Part shown: one piece after another, positions 11,924 through 23,751 of the stretch | Layout: each line of letters begins with the position of its first letter | Numbering within the stretch: position 1 is the stretch's first letter | DNA from: Coniferiporia sulphurascens | Lineage: Eukaryota > Basidiomycota > Agaricomycetes > Hymenochaetales > Hymenochaetaceae | Length of the DNA: 64,000 nt | NCBI GenBank assembly: GCA_002794785.1 | Contig: NBBA01000001.1 | Span: 4,774,001-4,838,000 of the forward strand | Reading direction: 5' to 3' | Notes under the pieces: generated by a model | Database searches by the model: none | What the model was told of the DNA's origin: nothing | The model's input: only the letters and a program-made list of their open reading frames with translations | Position numbers and translations under genes: made by a program

Positions 11924-14900
11924 TCACTTTCTATACGCATAATGGGGAACAGCGGGAACGGAGTTCGTTGTGATAGAGCGAGAAACGATCGCAGGCCGCG
12001 ATGGGTTTAAGCTACTGTCTTGTTCACGGGTCCTCTGCTCTAGCATGGCGATTCGTGTCTGGACGGCACTCATCCCGCCTCCCGCTATTATCGAGTTCGA
12101 CGATGACAATGTATAGATGTCTGTACTTGTAGGCAGCGAGTAAAGGCTGAGTCGATTTTGGATAGTTCATGCGTAGAATTAGAAGGTGTTGTCGACGCGC
12201 GCATGGTGGCAGGACGCTGGTCCTGTGGCCTCCACCTTTGTGCTGAGAGCTTCGACGGGCCGCCGCCGAGTCTCCGAGTCACTGAGGCACGATTAGAGCT
12301 AGCCATCTGCGTCAGCGTCGGCGCTGGATAGTCTAATGGGGTTTCGTAAAGTAAGCTGCTTGAAGGCTCGGGTACGTGAAGCATCGGGCTCAGAGAGCTG
12401 ATTCCGCCGGCATGTAGTCCAAGGCCAGTCTCTGGTCTAGGCCTCCTCTCAGGAGACGGGTATTCACAAGCTATCTCTCCGTGAACGCGATCAGCGAAGG
12501 TGTTTCGCCGCGGAGATGTATTAGCGTAGCGTCCCGCATTTTGCGCTCGTACGTCATAGGCAGCACCTTGCACCGGTCGAACCCGAGAGGCCTCACGAGT
12601 GTACTCGGAACGTGAGCTGGAGGTTCTTCTGTTGGTGGCGCTCATATCGTAATCCGCATTGGACGCGCACAATTGGGCCCCTGGGTATTCGTGAGCCTGC
12701 CCTGTCTGATAGTAAGAAGCTGTAATCCCGTGGGCCTGGAACGCCCCGGCATCGGGCTGAGCACTTGCGCACCCGACCATCCTCTCCAGCCCTTCATCTG
12801 ACTCACAATCTTCAGCCGCGTCGTAATCACTATAGCTGTCGTATTCCTGCCCACTCTGCCCCCGCGAGTCGTGGCGGTCAAAATCGTCAGCATATATGCA
12901 CTCGTCCCCAAAGTCTCCCTCACTATAACCCGAATCCGCAGCCATAGCAATATTCGCTTTTTCTAGGACTGAAACAGATCCCGGAATCTCGCCGAGCAAT
13001 CCGTGCAGATCGTCCGCGTCTTCCACGCCGCCAAGGTCGTGCAGCATATGCGAGGAAAGCGGTATACCAGCGTCCCCCGGAAAGCGAGAGTCTGGATACA
13101 TATGCCTGAAAGCGCCTGCAGGTTCCGTTATGCTCTTCCCCATTAACGGAAGACCTGCCGGAACTCGTACAGACGAGGCGCGCGGCCTGGTAGAACGGGA
13201 TGACCTGTGAGACTTCATTCCCTCGGCATCAGAATAAGTCTGATGAACGCCAGGTTTGGGTGTATCTAGTTCAATTATCGAGGGCATCGACGCAGGCAAG
13301 ACTGGCCCAGAAGGCGGTGGGTCAAGAGAGACGAAATTGACGACGCGAATCGGAAGAACGACATGCACCGCGTCGGAGCTGCCCGTGATAGAACCCACAC
13401 CTAGACTGATACGCAGCGCATATTCGACTTCGAGTAACCGGGCACGCTGAATGGTGAGTTCATCTGTCTGATAACAACGCAAAACACAGTTCATTATTTG
13501 CAATGGCGTAATTTGAAGTTTCACCTACCGGAATGACGATGCTGTGTCCAACAATCGTTGACTCTCCAGGCCCAACGCCAGTCCACCATCCTCTAGCGCT
13601 TGCTCGGCCCTTCGCGCCTTTCTGTCCCGCCACAAGCACCGTCTCCGCAACGCGCCTTTCGCTCGTCTCCGTCTCACATGCGTCCTGATCGCCGCTAAAT
13701 CCGCCCGTGCGAACACTAGGATGAAAAATGGTCGTCGTGCGAACAAGAGACAACGCGACATTGCGCACGCTCTTACGCGTGTCGTTCACGATCTGCACGC
13801 GCACGTGCATTGGTTGACCCGCAACCCACGTGAGACGGTGCAGAGCGGCGGAGAGCGCAAGGGTGCCATCTCCACCCATAAATAGCTTTTTGGCCGCCCG
13901 AGCGTAGATGGGCTGCTGAGCAGGGGCGAGTGTTGCAATCGGATCGAATGCAGGCCATATTGCGCAATCCCTGTAGAAATGAGCTATGGAACGCTTGCTA
14001 GTACTCGGATCGACGACCTTCATTGACCTGGGATTGATCAGGATTAAGGATAATGAAATAGTTAATAATAAAAAAACGCACACAATCACAATGTACCTGA
14101 TTGCAGCGCCTGAGCGGCTGATCATGAACCCCTTCGGTCTTCCTCCAGTGTTAACGACCGGAAGATTCAGGGCAAAGCGAACACGATAATCTCCTTCATT
14201 CACGGTCCCAAATCCTTCCCTGTCCACCGAGCTCGAGTACAAACCAACGCATCCATCGGAAATATCCATAAGGGGCGCAGCAACTTGGTAGAAAATATGC
14301 CGATCTTCGTTTCCAGGAGCGACTTCAAAGCCTGCAACTCGAATTTTGCCACCGCCGAGACTGAGCACATCACCCTTCGCCTTGGGGCGAACTCGAAATA
14401 GAACACACCCAGAAAGACATCCGCCCTCAACGGCTGTGTTGTTCTCAAGCACTAGATCGAGCGCGACACGCACACGCGATCTTCCCTGCTCGAATGCAAC
14501 TGCAGTCGGCGACTTCTTACTCGATCCCTGTAATGAAGAAACCACTGCTCCGGACTTGACTTTTGCGGAAGAGTCACCAAGAAGGACCTTAAGTTCTGCA
14601 GCATGGCGTGTAGGCGACGCCTGCGAACTCAGGAGTGTACCGTGTCTTGCGAGGCCCCGATCAAGGGACATCCCGCGGCGGTGTTCGGTATGCAGGCGCG
14701 ACTGGGTATTACGTTCTCGGACGCTGCTCGGAAGAATACTGCTACTCTTAACCTTGCCAATGGGAGTAACAGTTCCTGGTTCTATATGCCTGCCCTCCGT
14801 GAAGCCGGAACCGAGTGCACCAGAGTGTCTATTGATCTCAACCATAGACCCGCCGACCTCCGCAAGCAGTAGTCCAGCCATCCCTTTCACAGACCGCATC

Positions 14901-15046
14901 GCGGTGAGTGCACGCGGATTCTCCTCCCCTCCTCCATTCGCCCCGGAACGCCCGCGAAGTGTCCCGGCGGAGTTCTCTGTTCTCGTGCCTGCTTCGGAGA
15001 AGCGATGGGCGCCGGGAGGTCGCGAACTACGGCTTGACGGAAGCAT
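11924..15046 (-). CDS. Arrestin-domain (alpha-arrestin) trafficking adaptor
   Basis: Exons 14097-15046, 13529-14027, about 12197-13467 and 11924-12146 give roughly 980 residues. Arrestin-N signatures are RVRVALDLVLENNTAVEGG and PKGFMISRSGAAIR..MKVVDP; the arrestin-C part includes GHSIVIP|TDELTIQRARLLEVEYALRI and VVLPIRVVNF. Intron 14028-14096 is 69 nt with no stop, so it can look like coding sequence; its translation would add a false hydrophobic stretch (YIVIVCVFLLL). Such proteins recruit Rsp5 ubiquitin ligase to plasma-membrane transporters; the family resembles Ldb19/Art1. A long serine-rich tail follows, ending in SAVQTRIAMLEQRTREQD. The last intron is uncertain: donors at 12196 (50-nt intron) and 12235 (89 nt) both keep frame. 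Confidence 0.8.
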
Positions 15047-16040
15047 GGAAATACCGAGACCTGTGCTAGCGTGCGTGCTTCGCCTGGGATATACCTATAC
15101 TGGCAGCTTATTGCAAGGGGCTTAATAGGCTTGGAAAAAAAATGAGCAAACGATATCAGGGTGAGGCTGGGTGGGGAGCCTACAGAATAAATTATAATAG
15201 GCTTGTCAGCCCTACTAACCCCCGTTTGAACACATTGCAGCGCCCAAACACTTCAGAAAAAGCATACCCGTAAACCTTTTATCGCATCGCATTCCATACA
15301 ACCCTCGGAACTTTGTCGAATCCCTCGAGTAAATACGCCTTATGTCGGGACAAAAAAACAAGACTGGCGGCCCCCGGGTGGCAGAAACTAGTCACCTCGG
15401 CAATGACTTGATCGCCAAGGTTGTATTGAATGGTCATTTGGGCGGTAATAGGGACAAGTAGGAAAGGAAAGGAAGCCAATCCAATGATAATAGTGTAGTG
15501 CCTTTTGGCTGAGGAGTTCAAAACCATCCAAGTACCCTCTTTCGTGTTCCCGAAGTCGGGACGACCGGAAGCAAAAGGTAGTGGACACTTTAGGGCCGGC
15601 TATCTTCATAAAGGCACACTGGGTACTCGTAATAAATATATATCCGTTGGATTTCTAGAAGGTCGGCAAGTTGGGGCTACATGGGGTATGTTTACAGCAA
15701 GATGGGACATACAAGATATCAAAAATCAAAAAATCAAAAAAAAAAAATCAAAAAATCAAAAAAGGAGAACACAGTAGCATAGGAGCGTAACTAATTTCGG
15801 CGGGGATTGTCAGTGAAATGATTGGAACATTTGGGGACGTCCTGATGATAATTTATGCCGGCCGAGATGACTGAAGGAAGAAATTTTGCCAATTCGCGTG
15901 GGTGTATCGGGATGCGGGAGAGTGATTGGGTTAAGATCAAAAAAAGAGGCGTCTATGAACAAGAAAGGAGGCATAGAAACGACCGGCAGCCATCATGTCG
16001 AGAAGATAGCCGGCGCAGTATTAGTCCGGGTGTTTTGCAT
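15047..16040. other. Intergenic region upstream of the arrestin gene
   Basis: About 1 kb between the arrestin start and the acetyltransferase stop. It contains an A-rich simple repeat (listed separately) and no convincing coding sequence. Confidence 0.4.
15715..15775. repeat. A-rich simple sequence repeat
   Basis: Interrupted tandem units of the form ATCAAAAA / AAAAATC repeat several times in about 60 bp, ending in a purine-only stretch. Confidence 0.8.
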
Positions 16041-17200
16041 TTACCAGAGACCCAGATCAACTTTTGTGCGGTCAAACCCGAGTTCAACCCAGTTCTCGAC
16101 ATGCTTGAACTGATGTTCCGTCCCCTGCTGGAGACCAACGAAGCCCACACGGTTGTAAACGTGCGCCGCGGGGTTACCGTGGCCGACGTACAGAACAACG
16201 GAACGTTTGCGCTCTACGTTGAGCAGGCTAGAGTGCGCATCAAGCATCAGTCAACTGCGCGTTGCGAATCGTATGGGGAAGAGACGTACTGGTCACAGAC
16301 CTCGCGAACGAGGCGGAAGGCAAACCCTTTCTTGCGCCATTCTGGAGGGGTATAGACCTTGGTGACAGCAGTTACCGATGTGTCCGAGCGGGTTAAAGCG
16401 ACGATGCAGGCGATCGGGGAGCCATGTGTCTGGACCTCGAGGACCCACAGTTGTCTCGCCCCGATCAGCTTGTTCGCTTCTCCGCGAGCCTGCTCAACTG
16501 ACATCTCGAATGGGGGCTGCGCTATCCTTGAGCATATATCCGGACTGTATCGGATTAAATTACTCACAGAATCCGCTGCAAAACCGTAACACAAGCGTGC
16601 GACGCGGTCAATATCCCCTTCGACCCCAAGACGGGCTATCGTATTCGATCCACCCCTCGCGGGTGCTTGCGGCGGTGGCGCCAGTGTAGACGAAGTACAA
16701 TAAGAGAATGCCGCGTCGTAATAGGGTTCCCTGATGACGCCTATGGAGGACGCATCGGACCAATGACGGGCGAAACTTTGAGCAACCTCTTTCACCGCAA
16801 AGATGGAGTAAATGCGGCGGGGGATGCCGACGTGGTGCAACGTCCGCACCATCTTGCGCATGCGAGGCTCCAGGTACTCCGGGGTGAGTTCGCCCGCCAC
16901 GCGAGTCCCGTAAATGAACACCGGGTACTTTCCGGTAACACCGTACGTGCACGAGAGCACAAAGTCGATCTTCGTGCTTCTGTTGGGGCCGAGATACTTC
17001 GTGTCGCAAACGATCCAAAGCTCGTCAGCTTGGGTTGCTTTGCTGGTAGCGCGGTATTTCTCCAATGTTGAGAGAAGAATGTTCGACCTTTCATCGTTCC
17101 TTAGCGTGTCGACGACTACGTCCGGAATGCTGCGCGGGGAACGGTATAGTGTCGCTGTGATTTCTGTAACCTGGACATTGCTTTCGCTACGGACTGGCAT
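16041..17200 (-). CDS. GNAT-family N-acetyltransferase
   Basis: Exons 16290-17200 and 16041-16227 joined across a 62-nt intron (GTACGT donor, CTCTAG acceptor) give 365 residues. The C-terminal third has the acetyl-CoA binding pattern of GNAT enzymes: a beta strand VTAVTKVYTPPEWRKKGFA (motif A, with RKKGFA as the R/QxxGxA pyrophosphate loop) and, in exon 2, VVLYVGHGNPAAHVYNRVGF (motif B, N..A..vY.r.GF). Joining the exons is needed to make motif B follow motif A. The N-terminal 200 residues form the extra domain common in fungal GNAT proteins that resist specific naming. Acceptor substrate unknown. Confidence 0.78.
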
Positions 17201-20200
17201 TTTCGGAGCTGAGTGAAGTAGGGATGAGTAGCTGGCGCTTGGGTTGGAGGAGAGGTGGTGGAGATGTCGAGGAGTGGGTATCCCAGAGCCTTTTATACAC
17301 TATAATCGTCTTCATGTCAGTTTCCCAAATAGATCCTAGGAGGGGTCCGGCTTGTCGGGAGTGTACTGGTAATACGTCGTTGCAGCACCGGAATGATTCA
17401 ATTGTAGAATGGACGACGAGTGGGACTGATAGGAAAGGGAGCACAGGAGTCATCTCGGCGACGCCGATGGAGACGAAACGGGCTCTGTGTGCATACACAT
17501 CTTGAGCGCGAGCCATATACAGGATCCGCCTACCATTTGGATCACGTAGGGAGAGATGATCGACGGGAGCTCAATCGAAGATTTCGTCAGCATTAATGGC
17601 ACGACATATCCTCGACACAGCACTCCAATCCAGTCTCACACCAGATCGGAAAATATACAAATAGAGGCAAAGGAGCTTCATTGCAGATAGGTAGCACAAA
17701 CACCAGCTGGGATGTTCCGAGGCGTGGACCCTATCAGGGATCAGGCGTTAGCCATTACCAACGGCGGATTGAAATAGAGGCTATAGCATACAGTAGTAAC
17801 ACGTACATCTGGCAAGCTATGCCTGCTAGCATGGCACTGGCGTTCCCGGGCTGCAGACGCGCCGGCGCTAGACGCAGCTTGAAGACTCTCACAAGTGAAC
17901 TGACAAACCAAGAGCCGTTCTCTTGAGAACAAAGGCATGATGTGGCATTGCGAAAAGGAAACTCTTCCCTTCTTGACGATGGTGGACCGCCGCTCGGAAC
18001 GCGTCTGCGATCGGTTTGCGGCAGTGGCAACTTGGCAACTTGGCAACTTTTTGCTGAGCCACCCACTTGTTCGCCGATTGATCACGTAATAATCGCCTAA
18101 GGTAGCCGCGTCCCCAGTCAGATCGGTGCGTATCAAGATTTAGGCATTGAACAAGCCCTGCTAAGTTACCGTATCGACTCCGAAAGCTGGGGAGCACTTT
18201 CCGCTTTTCGAGTCATCCCACAGCAAGACTAGTATAGGTGTATTAGGCCGTGGTACACAAGACAACGCGGTTTCGGCCCGACGGCGACTACGGTGCACCT
18301 CGAGGCGAATGACGGGTCCGGCGATGCACTTGGCCCTGTCTCATGATTCCATCATAGAACACCTACGACCAACATTCAGCCCAAGTCATTGTACTGCACA
18401 TGCAAAAGAAGAAAAATTTGAGGGAAAAAAACCGAAACAAATATTCTCGGGCTGCGTCCCCTGCAACCTCAGCCATCACGCGTAGTAAATTACAATTGAT
18501 CGGATCTATACATCGTACCAACAAGAAAATACCTTCGAAGGCATGGTCCCACATCTGCTAACGGTAAACATCGGTCCTGATCCGTAGGTATCTACCGTAT
18601 TTGCCATTTAACCAATTAAAAATGGAGGAATTCCCGATGACTCACGTCCGAGTCCATGTTTTAGGGTTTTATCGGCTTCAAGGTCGCTTCGAACTTGGAC
18701 TAATTTGAGAACCAGAACCAGAAGACAGACTCGAACATCTTTGATCACTGCGCACATTAATATTGGAACTTATGTGCGCATCTGCGCCGGACGTTCCCGT
18801 TCGTCAACGTCCTCCCCCCTCGGACGTTCCGCAAAAGTATGCGCAGTCTCATTTGATGACTTTTACTCCAGTGATTAAGTGCATCCATGGGCGCTTCTTA
18901 GCCAGCTCGGAGGAGCCCAAGTCGATCAGTTGTCCAAAAACAAACAAGTCGCCGGTAATCCGAAAATATGTTGCTCCGTACAATGTCCTTAACAACATAA
19001 GCATCTCACAAGGCGAGTACCATCTAAGGCATGTGCAATCACAGTCTGCAAGTTAGGAAATGCTTCCGACTGAGTGGTGTTCCAAGTCGATCTGTTCAAA
19101 TCCAGCTCACATCAGACCGCCGAGGACGCTCCTCCTCCACCCTCCCCGCAACAAAAGAACAAAAAGGACCGGGAACATTCGCGTCTCCGGCCTGACGTAT
19201 GTACAAATGACCCATGCACTACGTGAGTAAATAAATAGGTGCTGGGCGCGCTTCGTGGGGCTAGACTAGGTACATGTTTTGAGTCATACCCCGTAGAGAC
19301 AGCTACATGAATACGGGCAGTATGTCCGTCCAACACCGAGCCTGACTTGATATTCCCTCATTAGTATGAAAGCGATTCTCTTTGAGTTATTGAGATCCGG
19401 GACGAAACCGCCTAGCCAAAGCGCAGTCAGGACTTTCTCAGAGATGACTTCGATAAGGGGAGAACACCAGTGTTGTATTGTCTCTATAATACATCACGAC
19501 GACCCTATAATACCAGCTACGCACATTCACCGGGTAGACTTAGCTGTACAATAGTGCAGCATAGGACGTACTGAGTCAGTGAGATCTAGTGAGACTGGCA
19601 AACACCTCGGAGGGAGAACAACTAAGCACCCTCATTTCTAAAGCGACCACCGCAGTATACTGTTTGAGACCATCGATAGACATTTGAATGGGGCCTTCCA
19701 TCACTCACCGCCAGCCGCCGAGCCCAGGAAAGACGAGCGCCCGACAGAGGCAGATGGCAAAGGCAGAGAGAGATCTAAGCTGGCAAGGGGGACAGAATGC
19801 AGGAGTTTCAAAGTTCAATTACCGCGCCGAGTATCATTTCATTCGAGGGCTACCTGTAGCCCGGAGCGATCGTTCCCCGGTTCTTATGTGGAACGAATCT
19901 ACCTTAAGGCCGCCCAGCGATACTACTAGTTGTCTTCCATGATAGTGCCCGTTATAAGCTCATCGCCACGGTGTGCCTGGGGAAGTCAATCACGGCAGTG
20001 AAAGCTGTAGCGATTACCGTCATAGCGCGTTTTAATACGTATAAACGTCTATTTGGCCCGGGGTACTAAGATTAGGGTCGGCAAGCTTGCAGCATTACAG
20101 CACAGATACTACTAGTACGTTTAGTATGTCTACAGCTTTGGGGCTGTGGATAGGTTGAATACGTATACAGTATGTCTGTGCAAAGGCAATGAGTTCGAGG

Positions 20201-20639
20201 ACGTCTTCTCTCGTGATCCGGCCTCTAAGGCCAAAGACGGTAGAATGATAACTGGGCAGGCAAGCCGTATCTGTCGGCCAGAAGCCTGAGGTCGAGGACT
20301 TGAAGTCTTGAACACCACCAACAGACTCGAAGCCCAGCATTCGCTTGCCTCAGGCTGGTCCACCGAGTTTATTGCCAACACTCCGCCTGTTGATCAATGA
20401 TTCAAAAGAGGTTCGCTGCGATCAGAGACTACCATCACCGCTAAGAACCGTCGAGGTCGGGACAAACTTGAAGGACTGAGCTTATCGGTGGTGATCATCA
20501 ACGGCTTTTTTTTCTTTCGAGGATTTAGCAATTCAGACGCGGATAGCGGCGCTCACGCGTGTGACACGCACCTCCGACCCAAGCTTTGACCGCAACTGCC
20601 TTCTATTCCTACGCATCGAATCGCACCGAACAAACGGCC
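17201..20639. other. Long gene-poor interval
   Basis: About 3.4 kb in which no ORF or exon chain resembles a known family on either strand. The ORFs present are short, overlap in opposite frames and have no consistent splice context. It should include the promoters of the acetyltransferase (minus) and POP3 (plus). A decayed gene or an unannotated non-coding RNA cannot be excluded. Confidence 0.35.
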
Positions 20640-21917
20640 ATGTCCTCTGGAGCCGGAGGTCCCACTGGGGAACGCGCAGCCCGTGTACACGGCAAGCAAT
20701 CAAACAGAAAAACAAAAGATCGCGGCGAGAGCAAAACCGTCTTCAAGAGCGTGCTCGACAACCCGTTTGACGTCAAATGGTGCGTCGCACCGCATTTTTT
20801 TTACTCCTTGTAGCCTTAACACGAGCGTCTCCTGTCTATTCTATTATAGGCCTGTGATAAGTCCGGACGTGCAGAATGCAATTCTCGCGCGTGTAGTAGA
20901 GCTTGTGCAGGGCGTTGCTGAATTTAACATCGATCGGCAGAAACAAAGCCGGGCGACTAAAAGGGAGAGACGAACACAACGGAAAAAAGGCGCAGGCCCA
21001 GACGCAGATGGCGTGGATGCGATGGGTAAAAAAGCTGAAGCAGGATCGGGACCGCCATCGAGGAACCCGCCAGAGATCTTGCAGCAGGTGACGGTGGGGA
21101 TCAACGAGGTGACGAGGCGGTTGGAGGAACAGTGCAAGATACCGCGTCAATCGCTCGCGTTGACTGGCGATGCGGGCGGGGGTAAGCGTCGTGATGGCAA
21201 TGAAGATGAAGATGGGGATGCAATTCAAACGATTGACGGGACACCAGAGGTGCCTGCCTGCGCTGTCCGCGACCCAGTTCGCGTGGTCCTCGTGTGCCGG
21301 CCAGATATCGACCCAGTGCTACTTGTCGCGCATATCCCATACCTGGTCGCTGCGTGCAACACCAACGCCGCTCAACGTCCCCCGGAGATGCATTTGAAAC
21401 TCGTTACTCTACCGAAAGGCGCCGAATATTCACTAGCTCAGGCTATGGGCCTACGGAGAATTGCTGTGATGGCTCTCCACGTACGTTTCACATCTCGTCA
21501 TTTTTTTCTCCCTTCAATTTTCGTTCTTTTCAATTCATATTTGGTATATCCCTGACCGTCTTTACCTATTAGAATACGCTATCAAAAGACGCCACGCTAG
21601 CAACACTGCTTTCGTCCGTTCCTCTTGTGGCGGCACATTGGCTGATCGGCCCCGCGGACCTACCTCCGCACAGCACGCCGAATACAACACCAACTGCGCT
21701 CCCGAAACGCACCTCTGTGCCCCGTAGGCACCTCGAGCCGACACACATCAAACAGCTGCGGACAACTGCACCGAAAGACATGCGCGCTGCGAAAGCGCAG
21801 CGTGCCAAGGGGCGTGCGGATGCAAAAGCGAAACGCAAAGCGAGGGCAGGGTCGAAGAAAAGCGCAGTTGCGAATGCCCGGGCCCGAGTAGATCAACCAA
21901 AGGCGGAAGTCGAATGA
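20640..21917 (+). CDS. POP3: RNase P / RNase MRP subunit POP3-like
   Basis: Three exons (20640-20779, 20850-21480, 21573-21917) give 371 residues. The N-terminal block VLDNPFDVKW|PVISPDVQ, completed across intron 1, then GINEVTRRLE and VRVVLVCRPDIDPVLLVAHIPYL followed by LVTLPKGAEYSLAQAMGLRR match the fungal Pop3 family, whose C-terminal part has the L7Ae-like RNA-binding fold. Pop3 is a protein subunit of nuclear RNase P (tRNA 5' maturation) and RNase MRP (rRNA processing). The protein ends in a lysine/arginine/alanine-rich tail suited to RNA contact or nuclear import. It converges on the BEM46 gene with 264 bp between stops. Confidence 0.77.
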
Positions 21918-22181
21918 CCACACACGATGTCCTCCTGAAATTTATTTATTTCTTCTGTGGGCTAGGGAAACAGGTCATGTCTGCAAAGCGGGTGCTCACA
22001 TACACGTCAAGATGAAAAGGAATAAGGGTATGTGTAAACATGCGTTTTAGCGGACCAAAAGGCTCACGGGACATTAGCAGAGAGAGAAATGAAAGAAACC
22101 AGAGTCCAAGAAGCCCTGCAAGATGAAAAAGAGAAGCGGATTACGGGCATGAAAACCATGTGTCGCGAGCATGGGCAGCAT

Positions 22182-23751
22182 TCATTTCGAATAAGAATCA
22201 ACGGGCAAGCCCTCGATGAAAGCCTCGATCGCATCCCAGTACGCCGGGTCATCCCACGTATCATCTTTTGGCATTCACAATCAGAAGCACACGACCTCCT
22301 AACTGGGACGGACTCACTATGTGACCCATTCGGCAGTTCTACGAACCGCCCTTCCCTCGTTAATTCTGCTTCCAGCCCATCATGCTCGAGCTTCTGCCGT
22401 CTCTTTGCTTTAGGTTTTCTGTAACCCGGGAAAGAATGCGCGGCAGGTCGCGTGGCGGCCTCCCACAGCTGACGCATGTGTGCCGGTGGGATGACCTCGT
22501 CGCGCTGCCCACTGAGCATCAGAAGCGATACGAGCCGTGGAAGCTCCTCTACTGTCCGTGCGGAATTCCATTGCCGGAAGAAAGGCGCGACAAACGAGAA
22601 GCATGGCATTATATCTGGGATTAGCCGGCGCTGCCGTGACGGAATAGAATTTAGCCTTGAACAAAGTGTGAACGGAGATCCGGAAATGAGCTTACCAGGG
22701 ATGTGAAGGTGTTTTCCACGATTAGGGCAGTAATCTTGGGAAAAGTTCAGCCGTATTAATGGAATTAAAAATGAATTAATTCCGGAAAAATGCGGGTCTC
22801 CCCTCACCTTGTCAACTCGTCGACCTGCAAGGTCAATGGCCATTGCCCCACCCATTGACTGACCGTACAAAATCTGGTAAATTATGTATTTTAAGATTTA
22901 TTCGCATTGAGCTTCGTGAGTACCTACGATGGGGGACCTCGATAATTTTGGGTGGGAGAGAATATAATTGAGTGCCGCCTAGATAGCACCTAATCAGCAC
23001 AAGTAGGAATCAATAAAAAGCCACTCACATCCGAATCTCGCTGGAGACCTATAGACCGGGGTGCTGTAAGCATTTGTCCAATGAGTCTTCGGAGATAGTG
23101 CAGGACTAGCCTTTTGTTGATGGTTTCCCCTCGGATAACCCGTAGCTAAATGCCAGCAGCCAATCAGAATACAACACTGGGATGAGCGCGGCGAAAGAAG
23201 ATAGGTACCCTCTAGGAGACAGCATGAGCACGTTGCATCGCATTCGTTTGTAGAATGCCTGCGCGAGGGGTAGGGTATATCCAATGCTGTCGCAATTTCC
23301 GTGGAACATGAGTACAGTCGGTCTCTGGTCTTCTTCCTGTAGGGTATGCAATAGCGTAAGCGCATCTCGCGATTAGCCACTGTGAGTCGGGCACTTGCCG
23401 AGTAGTCCAAGGACGACTTCCGCCCGGGCTGGTCGCGTTCAGGCTGGAGGAGGAGGTAAGCGCGTATTTTCACGCGGTCCGAGGTGGTGAGCGTCAGGTC
23501 TTCATATGGGAGACCCCATGCTGAGGGCAGATGAACCCCTGTTTGGTTGATACTATTGTTAGAACGTATTTGCTATTCGGTTTGTCGTCAGCGTGTATGC
23601 TCACGTCGCGGGTGAGGTTCAAAAGCACCGGGGTATAGCATGATGTTTGGGCCGTGTCGGAGGAGGTTGAGGACTAGAGGAGGACACGTCGGCGCACGTC
23701 TATGAGTTCGAGTTAGGGGAAGTACGACGTACAGAATGATGTGAGGCTCAT
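22182..23751 (-). CDS. bem46: BEM46/ABHD13-type alpha/beta hydrolase
   Basis: Eleven small exons (23733-23751, 23605-23673, 23381-23538, 23209-23336, 23111-23145, 23029-23048, 22928-22978, 22808-22873, 22696-22734, 22318-22630, 22182-22264) give 981 nt, 326 residues, all in frame. The catalytic triad is visible: Ser166 in GQSMGG, Asp239 in LSGQRDEV, His299 in LPNGSH; the oxyanion region is FHGN (93-96). Flanking family blocks include GLPYEDLTLTT, MLSPRGYG and NDTWDDPAYWDAIEAF. Bem46 proteins are membrane-associated and linked to polarity; the substrate is not established. The intron at 23049-23110 starts with GC, not GT, and is the only choice I found that keeps the conserved KGLQRD frame. 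The first exon, 19 coding nt, is the least certain. Confidence 0.92.

Noticed and set aside
11924..12109. Separate small gene downstream of the arrestin gene
   Set aside because: Its sequence continues the arrestin tail once an intron is placed at about 12147-12196, so it was treated as the last exon.
22994..23473. 159-codon minus-strand ORF as an independent gene
   Set aside because: It reads through introns of BEM46; only its first third is exon sequence.
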